This document shows, piece after piece, positions 17,501 to 23,680 of a stretch of DNA of 64,000 bases. The notes below the pieces were generated by a model. The model saw only the letters and a list, made by a program, of their open reading frames with translations. It made no database searches and was not told where the DNA came from. A program made the position numbers and the translations under genes. This DNA is from Pasteurella sp030783905 (GTDB lineage Bacteria; Pseudomonadota; Gammaproteobacteria; Enterobacterales; Pasteurellaceae): the NCBI GenBank assembly GCA_051122655.1, contig CP182107.1, positions 62,001 through 126,000 of the forward strand, written 5' to 3'. Position 1 is the stretch's first letter, and each line of letters begins with the position of its first letter.

Positions 17501-18463
17501 CAAAAACGTTCTGAACTACGTGGCATCTGGGCAGAATTAACCCACCAAATGCAACGTTTACGTGACAATCCAGAATGTGCCGACCAAGAGTTTGCAGCGA
17601 AGAAAGATCCTGAAAACAAAGGTTTCTCCGCTTATTTAACCTACGACATTAACGAAGATATTGCCGCACCTTACATTGCCACAGGTAAAAAACCACGCAT
17701 TGCGATCTTACGTGAACAGGGCGTAAACAGCCATTACGAAATGGCGGCCGCCTTTGATCGTGCCGGTTTTGACGCCATTGATGTACACATGAGCGATTTA
17801 CATCACGCTCGCTACAACTTAAAAGAGTTCAATGCCTTAGTAGCTTGTGGCGGTTTCTCTTATGGTGATGTGCTAGGTGCAGGTGGCGGTTGGGCAAAAT
17901 CGATCCTATTTAACCCAATGTTGCGTGATCAATTTAGCGAATTCTTTGCTAATCCAAATACCCTTACTTTAGGGGTGTGTAACGGTTGCCAAATGGTTTC
18001 TAACCTTGCAGAAATTATCCCTGGCACAGAAGCTTGGCCACGTTTCGTGCGTAATAAATCAGAGCGTTTCGAAGCCCGTGCCGCATTAGTGCGTATTAAT
18101 GAAACAAATTCACTTTGGTTCCAAGGCATGGCTGGCTCACATATGCCGATTGCAGTGTCGCATGGTGAAGGGCGTGTTGAGTTTAGACATGATCAACAGT
18201 TACAGATGTTAAAAGATCAAAACTTAATCGTGGCACAATACATCGACAACAACCTCAACCCAACAGAAATCTACCCAGCCAACCCGAACGGCTCGGTAGA
18301 AGGTATCACCGCATTGTCCAACCAAGACGGTCGTGTTGCGATCATGATGCCACACCCAGAGCGTGTATTCCGCACAGTATCCAATTCATGGCACCCAGAA
18401 GATTGGAGTGAAGATGGGGCGTGGATGAGATTGTTTAGAAGTGCACGAAAACAAATAGATTAA
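14570..18463 (+). CDS. purL: phosphoribosylformylglycinamidine synthase
   Basis: 1297 residues, the large single-chain gammaproteobacterial type. Converts FGAR and glutamine to FGAM in step 4 of purine synthesis. Domain order: N-terminal PurS-like region, two AIR-synthase/ATPase repeats ([32 protein letters not shown]), then a C-terminal class I glutaminase domain with [12 protein letters not shown] carrying the nucleophilic cysteine and PHPERV near the end. A PurR box covers its promoter. A decayed copy of its last coding stretch lies 6.6 kb downstream at about 25022-25150, across the accessory island. Confidence 0.98.
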   Translation: [1297 protein letters not shown]

Positions 18464-18511
18464 GTGTTTGATTATATAGATAAGAGGGATTGTCTATATT
18501 AGGGATATATA

Positions 18512-19096
18512 ATGGTAGAATTAATTGAGTCAAATCGAAAACTAACTAGAACTGTTCAAGAAGATAGGCGTAATATTAGGCTTGTAGCAACAAACTTATA
18601 CTTAGTAAATCCTTCAATAGTATTTTTATCTGATGAAACTAGGGATAAGTTATATCTCATATATAATGAGCTTACTAGGAAATTTAATATACCATTTAAT
18701 AATATATTTATTACTGGTTCTGCTCATATAGGATTTAGTTTAAAAAGAAATTGTGATTTTGATAGAAATTCTGATTTAGATATATCAATCATCAGTGCTA
18801 GTTTATTTAATAAAATTCTTAATTGTATCTTAGATGAGTCTAATTCTTATCGTTCAAATCATATATTTAAAAATCAGGAACAATTAAGAGCGTTTAAGGA
18901 AAATATATCTAAGGGGAAGATTCATCCTTTATATTTTCCAAATGGATATACAAAAAATGATTGGGATAGTTTTTTCCAAAAACTATCTAGACAACATAAT
19001 AATTGTTTTTCTAAGATTACTGCCTGTGTATATTTGTCAGAAGAATGCTTTCGCTTTTATCAAGAAGAAGGTTTGAGCAAGTTCTGTGTATCTTAA
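18512..19096 (+). CDS. small nucleotidyltransferase-like protein
   Basis: 194 residues, very AT-rich compared with purL. The nucleotidyltransferase hallmark is clear: ITGSAHIGFSL (Gly69-Ser70) followed by NSDLDISII (Asp88 and Asp90), the GS...DxD arrangement of polymerase-beta-fold enzymes. A C-terminal segment with VYLSEECFRFYQEEGL follows. I see no third catalytic acid with confidence, and it is shorter than classic CD-NTases. AGGGA precedes the ATG. It is the first gene of a three-gene cassette with 16- and 23-bp gaps. A nucleotide-signal or nucleotidylation role in defence is inference. Confidence 0.7.
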   Translation: MVELIESNRKLTRTVQEDRRNIRLVATNLYLVNPSIVFLSDETRDKLYLIYNELTRKFNIPFNNIFITGSAHIGFSLKRNCDFDRNSDLDISIISASLFNKILNCILDESNSYRSNHIFKNQEQLRAFKENISKGKIHPLYFPNGYTKNDWDSFFQKLSRQHNNCFSKITACVYLSEECFRFYQEEGLSKFCVS

Positions 19097-19112
19097 AATA
19101 AAGGATAATATT

Positions 19113-20213
19113 ATGAATTATAATGAGTTAAGTTATAAGATTCGATCAATACAGCTATTAACATATATCAATGATATTCGTAATGGTCGTTTAATTACCG
19201 ATCCATTTTTTCAAAGAAATTTAGTTTGGAGAGAAATTCATAAAAGAGATTTTATTCAAACTATTTTAATGGGATTCCCCTTTCCACAAATTTTCTTATC
19301 TAAAGGAAAGATTGATTTAGAAAAACAAATGAGCATAGCATCTGTTGTTGATGGACAACAAAGAACTAATGCTATTATGGATTTCTTAAATAATAAATTT
19401 CCTGTAGATGGAAAATATTTTTCTGATTTATTAGATAAAGAAAAAGAACAATTCTATAAATATGAAATTGCTATTATTGAATTAGACCTTACTCATGACG
19501 ACCCTAAAGTGCAAGAAATATTCCAAAGAATAAATAGAACATCAAACTCATTAACAGGAATTGAGAAAAAAGCATCTGAGTTTAGCGCATCAGAATATAT
19601 GATTGTAGCAGAGTTTTTAAGTGAACATTTAACAATAGATTTAGATAAACAAGACTTAGATTCTATTAATGATGGAAACTCAATTAGAGAAAATCCTTAT
19701 ATAAATGAGGACATGAAAGAATGGTTCAAATCCGTTTCTGTAAAGAAATTCAATAAGCTAATCACAAATGACAATATTTTTACTAAAAATGAAATTGCTA
19801 AAAAAGTGAACTTAATGTATACATTGAATCTAATGACAACTTTTCTAGGAAACGAAATTTATAATCGTAATCAAAACGTTTGGGATTTTGCAGAGAATTA
19901 TTCAAATGATTTTAATTTTAAAGATGAACTAGTCATAGCTTTTGAAAAAACTGCAGAGATATTTTTGGATCTAAAATTAAAGAAAAGCTCATTTTGGCAT
20001 AAAAAAGCTAATTTCTTTTCATTATTTCTTGTAATAAGTAAAAATATAGATTCTATATCTCATTTCGATATAAATGAATTGAGAGTTAAATTAGAAGATT
20101 TCTCACCTTCTCTTGAATATTCGTTGGCCGCGAAAGAGGGTGTTAATAATAAGAAGGAAAGAGAATTAAGAAACAATGAAATAGTTAATTATTTAGGGTT
20201 AAAGTCGTATTAA
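19113..20213 (+). CDS. DUF262 domain protein
   Basis: 366 residues from MNYNELSYKIRS, with AAAGGA upstream. The DUF262 (GmrS N-terminal, ParB/Srx-like) signature is plain: ITDPFFQRNLVWRE (residues 28-41), LMGFPFPQIFL, then SVVDGQQRTNAIMDFL with the DGQQR motif at residues 80-84, and later IFQRINRTSNSLTG. In GmrSD this domain binds and hydrolyses NTP and senses modified DNA; the HNH nuclease part of GmrSD is not visible here. Middle gene of the AT-rich cassette. Family call is strong; function in this setting is unknown. Confidence 0.85.
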   Translation: MNYNELSYKIRSIQLLTYINDIRNGRLITDPFFQRNLVWREIHKRDFIQTILMGFPFPQIFLSKGKIDLEKQMSIASVVDGQQRTNAIMDFLNNKFPVDGKYFSDLLDKEKEQFYKYEIAIIELDLTHDDPKVQEIFQRINRTSNSLTGIEKKASEFSASEYMIVAEFLSEHLTIDLDKQDLDSINDGNSIRENPYINEDMKEWFKSVSVKKFNKLITNDNIFTKNEIAKKVNLMYTLNLMTTFLGNEIYNRNQNVWDFAENYSNDFNFKDELVIAFEKTAEIFLDLKLKKSSFWHKKANFFSLFLVISKNIDSISHFDINELRVKLEDFSPSLEYSLAAKEGVNNKKERELRNNEIVNYLGLKSY

Positions 20214-20236
20214 AATTTATTTAATAGGAATATATT

Positions 20237-20899
20237 ATGAGTATGGATATTAAATATGAATCATCATTCAAACAGCTTCTTCATTCAGCTAAGGCTACGG
20301 CACATTGCAAAAATAATGCTGCGTCTAGATTAGAGAACTTTAAGAATATTACATTTATAATTACAGTATTGGTTTCTTTAGGATTAATTTTTATTCCTTT
20401 GTGGGGATTTATACCGAATGAAATAACAGAGTCTTTGCATTCTATGTCCAGTCAGTTTATTAATATATCACAAATATTTTTAGCTGTTTCAGTATTGGTT
20501 TTATCTGTACTTATATCATCAGCCTCTTATGAATTAAAAATATATAAGCTTAGAGAGTGTGGTTCAGATTTAAGAGGTTTTGTGAAAAAGTTAAGATTGC
20601 TTGAAGAATTTTATAAAATAGAAAATAATAGCTATTCAGAGTTTCTTGAAGAGTGTAAGAAATTGCAAGTGGAATATGAGGAAATTATTAAATATTCTGA
20701 AGGACATAGCAATATAGATTATTTATTTTATGCTTATGAGTCTAAAAGCATTAGAGATAAAATATTTGAATTATATTATTTTAAAAAATTTTTATCATTA
20801 CACTATATGGCGATTGTTTTAGCATTTGCAATAGTTTTCTTAGAGCTATCTATAATTCTTAACTTAATTGGAGTTATAGATATATATAATGCATTTTAA
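20237..20899 (+). CDS. SLATT-like membrane effector protein
   Basis: 220 residues. Two adjacent membrane helices at about 38-60 and 76-98 are followed by a helical cytosolic part with YKLRECGSDLRGFVKKL and VEYEEIIKYSEGHSNIDY, then a third hydrophobic segment at about 190-213. The helical pair plus the Tyr-rich, NHxxxDY-like region resembles SLATT proteins, predicted pore-forming effectors associated with nucleotide-signal conflict systems. An AATAGGA site precedes the ATG. Third gene of the cassette; its stop is 16 bp before a REP palindrome that may serve as terminator. SLATT assignment rests on layout and motif resemblance, not a search. Confidence 0.6.
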   Translation: MSMDIKYESSFKQLLHSAKATAHCKNNAASRLENFKNITFIITVLVSLGLIFIPLWGFIPNEITESLHSMSSQFINISQIFLAVSVLVLSVLISSASYELKIYKLRECGSDLRGFVKKLRLLEEFYKIENNSYSEFLEECKKLQVEYEEIIKYSEGHSNIDYLFYAYESKSIRDKIFELYYFKKFLSLHYMAIVLAFAIVFLELSIILNLIGVIDIYNAF

Positions 20900-20914
20900 T
20901 TTTGTCCTCCTCCT

Positions 20915-20941
20915 GATGGCGCTCGTGTCCACACGAGTGCC
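20915..20941 (+). repeat. REP palindrome A
   Basis: Starts GATGG, then inverted arms GGCGCTCGTGT / ACACGAGTGCC around CC, followed by TTTTC. It lies directly after the SLATT-like gene. Its inverted partner is missing because an IS200-type element is inserted just after it. Confidence 0.8.
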
Positions 20942-20949
20942 TTTTCATT

Positions 20950-21666
20950 ATAGCTAGACTTTGTCTAGCTATAAAAACCATACGCTTTGCGTATGGAGCG
21001 GAAAAGCTTAAGCGGTGAGCAGAACAAAACATCCTCCTATAATGAACAAGGCTGACAACCAAAATTCAACATATAGGAGGATAAGTCATGGCAAGTAAAT
21101 CCAATGACGATTCAAGTCTATCACACACAAGATGGAACTGTAATTACCATATAGTCTTTATCCCTAAGTATAGGAGAAAAGCAATTTATGGAAAATTGCG
21201 AGTTGATATAGGAGGGATACTAAGACAATTATGTCACTACAAGAATGTAGAGATAATAGAGGCATATGCAATGAAAGCTCATATCCATATGCTGTTAAGG
21301 ATACCTCCTAAACTGGCAGTTTCAAGTTTTATGGGGTATTTAAAAGGTAAATCATCGCTAATGATATTTGAAAGACATGCAAATTTGAAATATAAGTATG
21401 GAAACCGAAATTTTTGGGCGAAAGGCTATTATGTAAGTACAGTAGGTTTAAATACGAAAGTTGTAGAGGAATATATCCGAAATCAGGAAAAGGAAGATAT
21501 GATTCAGGATAATTTATCGAAGAAAGAATATTTGAACCCCTTTAAGGGGTAGGCAACAGAGTTATTGAACGGTTGTCAGAATTCACATGCCCCTTGAGGG
21601 GCATGTGAAGTACTAGGCCCTTATAGGGTGGCCTAAAAACCGCCCGTTTTACGGGCGGATTGTTAT
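20950..21666 (+). mobile_element. IS200-type insertion sequence
   Basis: About 715 bp. Limits are deduced by comparing the flanks with the uninterrupted homologous sequence at 22986-23030: CCTTTTCATT is on the left and TTTTCTCCAG on the right. The left end opens with two hairpins (ATAGCTAGAC/GTCTAGCTAT at 20950-20972; CCATACGC/GCGTATGG at 20978-20996). Downstream of tnpA are a 12-bp hairpin at 21582-21609 and CCGCCCGT/ACGGGCGG at 21640-21658. One transposase gene, no tnpB, no target duplication: the IS200 pattern. Confidence 0.85.
21088..21552 (+). CDS. tnpA: IS200 family Y1 transposase
   Basis: 154 residues, the usual size. HUH single-strand transposase: the HUH pair is His65-Ile-His67 in AMKAHIHMLL, and the catalytic tyrosine is expected at Tyr129 in VEEYIRNQEKED. 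The C-terminal stretch GNRNFWAKGYYVSTVG is typical of IS200. TAGGAGG precedes the ATG but sits next to a left-end hairpin, as in IS200 elements whose translation is kept low. The frame is intact, so the element may be active. Confidence 0.93.
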   Translation: MASKSNDDSSLSHTRWNCNYHIVFIPKYRRKAIYGKLRVDIGGILRQLCHYKNVEIIEAYAMKAHIHMLLRIPPKLAVSSFMGYLKGKSSLMIFERHANLKYKYGNRNFWAKGYYVSTVGLNTKVVEEYIRNQEKEDMIQDNLSKKEYLNPFKG

Positions 21667-21831
21667 TTTCTCCAGAACTTCAAATACTCATCACAAACCA
21701 TAACATAAACAACCTCTATCAATAAAGTGTTTCAGATATAACCTTTTTTAATCAATGCCGCTGTACAATAAATAAACATCTTTCGCTTTTATAAGGCGGG
21801 TATTTATGAAAAAAACACAATACGTTAAATC
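21665..21831 (+). repeat. duplicated leader, copy 1
   Basis: Close to 90 percent identical by eye to 23018-23184. Both copies have exactly 141 bp before an ATG, then the first eight codons of a secreted-protein gene. This copy is cut off at its left by the IS200 insertion and at its right by a nine-C tract and REPIN B. The rest of 21553-22179 is IS200 right end plus REPINs B and C. Confidence 0.85.
21806..21831 (+). pseudogene. 5' stub of a secreted-protein gene
   Basis: ATG plus seven further codons (MKKTQYVK) matching the start of the intact gene at 23159 (MKKMHYVK). Homology stops abruptly at the C tract before REPIN B, so the remainder was lost or replaced. Confidence 0.75.
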
Positions 21832-21839
21832 CCCCCCCC

Positions 21840-21914
21840 GATGGCGTCCGTGTCCACACGGGGGCCTTGTCATATCTAAATTAGTCTAAGCACTCGTCAC
21901 AGACGAGCGCTATC
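21840..21914 (+). repeat. REPIN B
   Basis: Two REPs in inverted orientation: GATGG plus hairpin at 21843-21866 and hairpin AGCACTCGTC / GACGAGCGCT ending CTATC. The 140 bp beginning here are repeated at 21980 (REPIN C). A run of nine C precedes it. Confidence 0.85.
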
Positions 21915-21979
21915 TTTCTGATTTTTGTTATCTTTTTCTTTTTTATTTTGTGAGTTGGCTCGAGAAATACCCCCCCCTC

Positions 21980-22054
21980 GATGGCGCTCGTGTCCACACG
22001 GGTGCCTTGTCATATCTACATTAGTCTAAGAACTTGTCACAGACGAGCACTGTC
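21980..22054 (+). repeat. REPIN C
   Basis: Second copy of the 140-bp tandem unit begun at 21840, with a few differences (second REP reads AGAACTTGTC ... GACGAGCACT). The flank TTTTTCTTTTTTATTTTGTG is shared by both copies. A C-rich tract precedes it. Confidence 0.85.
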
Positions 22055-22179
22055 TTTCTGATTTTTGCTATCTTTTTCTTTTTTATTTTGTGAGTAGGAT
22101 CGAAAAATAAACCCCAAAATAATGCTTAATTTCTATTTTTGCTTAGAGTTTCTTTATTTACTTTTATTGGATTGGGGCA

Positions 22180-22731
22180 ATGAGCAGAAAATATAAAATG
22201 AATAATCCAGAGGGAATTTATTTTGTTAGTTTTGCAACGGTTTATTGGGTAGATGTGTTTGTTAGAGAAATTTATTTTGAGGCAATTATTAAGGCTCTTG
22301 CATTTTGTTGTAAAGAAAAGGGGATGATTCTGTATGGGTATTGTATTATGCCGAGCCATATTCATCTATTATTCCAAGCGAAGGAAAAGAATCCCATGGC
22401 ATTATTGCAGAGTTTTAAGAAATTTACTGCGAAAGCCTTGTTAAAGTTGATTAGTGAAAATCAGCAAGAAAGTAGGAAGGAATGGCTTTTATGGATGTTT
22501 GAACGGGCAGGAAAGAAAAGGGCTAATATTCAAAAATATCAGTTTTGGCAACATCATAATCAACCTATCGAGATTTACTCCGAAAAATATTTTGACCAGA
22601 AATTAGATTATATCCATCAAAATCCTGTTGTGAGTGGATTTGTTTCTCAAGCAGAAGATTGGAAATACAGTAGTGCTAAAAATTATGTAAATTGCCAAGA
22701 TATTGTACTTGAAATAGAGAAATTGATTTAG
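22180..22731 (+). CDS. REP-associated tyrosine transposase (RAYT)
   Basis: 183 residues, an HUH protein distinct from the IS200 TnpA nearby. The HUH pair is His60-Ile-His62 in CIMPSHIHLLF and the catalytic tyrosine is expected at Tyr144 in KLDYIHQNPVVSGF, with the RAYT-typical tail EDWKYSSAKNY. It has no hairpin ends of its own; instead it is flanked by REPINs B and C upstream and D, E and F downstream, as expected for a RAYT acting on REPs in trans. The ribosome site is weak (TTGGGG); MNNPEGIYF at 22198 is an alternative start. Intact frame. Confidence 0.88.
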   Translation: MSRKYKMNNPEGIYFVSFATVYWVDVFVREIYFEAIIKALAFCCKEKGMILYGYCIMPSHIHLLFQAKEKNPMALLQSFKKFTAKALLKLISENQQESRKEWLLWMFERAGKKRANIQKYQFWQHHNQPIEIYSEKYFDQKLDYIHQNPVVSGFVSQAEDWKYSSAKNYVNCQDIVLEIEKLI

Positions 22732-22782
22732 TTATAGAAAAATTCATATTTGTATGCTTATTGGAACCCCACATATACCCCC

Positions 22783-22857
22783 GATGGTGCTCGTGTCCAC
22801 ACGAGTGCCTCGTCATATCTAAATTAGTTTAAGCACTCGTCACAGACGAGCGCTATC
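22783..22857 (+). repeat. REPIN D
   Basis: Arms GGTGCTCGTGT / ACACGAGTGCC, then AGCACTCGTC / GACGAGCGCT and CTATC. Begins 52 bp after the RAYT stop and is preceded by five C. Confidence 0.85.
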
Positions 22858-22887
22858 TTTCGGGTAGGAACGAGAAATGCCCCCCTC

Positions 22888-22951
22888 GATGGCGCCCGTG
22901 TCCACACGGGTGCCTTGTCAGTTTAAGCACTCGTCAAAGACGAGTGCTATC
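22888..22951 (+). repeat. REPIN E
   Basis: Shorter version: the spacer between the two REPs lost about 11 bp. Arms GGCGCCCGTGT / ACACGGGTGCC show compensating changes on both sides of the stem, evidence that the hairpin is maintained. Second REP AGCACTCGTC / GACGAGTGCT. Confidence 0.85.
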
Positions 22952-22985
22952 TTTCGTTTCCTATACGTTGCACCCCGATGACCCC

Positions 22986-23012
22986 GATGGTGCTCGTATC
23001 CATACGAGTGCC
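22986..23012 (+). repeat. REP palindrome F (single)
   Basis: GATGG then GGTGCTCGTAT / ATACGAGTGCC, again with paired substitutions in both arms. No inverted partner; followed directly by leader copy 2. This is the intact version of the site into which IS200 inserted after REP A. Confidence 0.8.
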
Positions 23013-23017
23013 TTTTC

Positions 23018-23184
23018 ATTTTCTCCAGAATGTCAAATATTCATCACAAACCACAACATTAACAATCGCTATCAATAAAGTGCTTCAGATATAACCTTTT
23101 TTAATCAATACCGCTGTATAATAAACAATCAACTTTCTCTTTTATAAGGCGGGTATTTATGAAAAAAATGCATTACGTTAAATC
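23018..23184 (+). repeat. duplicated leader, copy 2
   Basis: Counterpart of 21665-21831, uninterrupted and joined to an intact gene at 23159. The 22732-23158 gap contains only REPINs D-F and this leader. Confidence 0.85.
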
Positions 23185-23620
23185 GCTAGGCGTTGTGCTT
23201 TTGGGAAATCTTTGTTGGTTAAGTGTCAATGCTCAACCTCAGTTGTTAACGCCAGAGCAATTAACTAAAATTGAAAATAAATTGATTGGGAAGCACAAAC
23301 TTTCTTTACAGTGGGTGAGTTGGGAGAGGTTTGGCTCAGTGAATATTTTAAGAGATGCCGATGGGTTAAGCATTGAAGGGACGCAAGAGTTAAATGGGAA
23401 CTTTGTCTCTTTATTTGGCAAAATTAAGGTGATCGACGAAAAAGCCTTTCTTTTTACAGGGGAAATTGTCACCCGTGTTGACCATATTAACAATGGCAAT
23501 GCATGTACACGAAATGGCACCTTTGAATTCCGTGCGACAGGTAAACGTCAATATTGGCGTTTGCAACAAATGAAGAATCCTTGTGATCCCGTGACAGATT
23601 ATGTTGATGTGTATTTCTAA
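23159..23620 (+). CDS. secreted protein of unknown function
   Basis: 153 residues with a signal peptide, MKKMHYVKSLGVVLLGNLCW then LSVNAQ, probably cleaved after VNA. The mature part contains two cysteines, GNACTRNGTF and MKNPCDPVTDYVDVYF, likely disulphide-linked. I do not recognise a named family. An AAGGCGGG element precedes the ATG. Its leader and first codons are duplicated 1.35 kb upstream. A decayed fragment resembling its C-terminal codons lies at about 31580-31641, so the family has had more than one copy in this region. Confidence 0.75.
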   Translation: MKKMHYVKSLGVVLLGNLCWLSVNAQPQLLTPEQLTKIENKLIGKHKLSLQWVSWERFGSVNILRDADGLSIEGTQELNGNFVSLFGKIKVIDEKAFLFTGEIVTRVDHINNGNACTRNGTFEFRATGKRQYWRLQQMKNPCDPVTDYVDVYF

Positions 23621-23680
23621 GTCAGTAAAGTGTGCTAGAAATTTCTGTAAATTTGACCGCACTTTTTAACGGAGAGCAAG

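Noticed and set aside
15294..17619. Several antisense frames within purL
   Set aside because: They mirror the codon pattern of purL and have no start signals or family features.
21840..23012. Regularly spaced palindromes that resemble a CRISPR array
   Set aside because: Repeats are paired inverted REPs with irregular spacing, the sequence between them is itself repeated, and no cas genes are present; a RAYT explains them.
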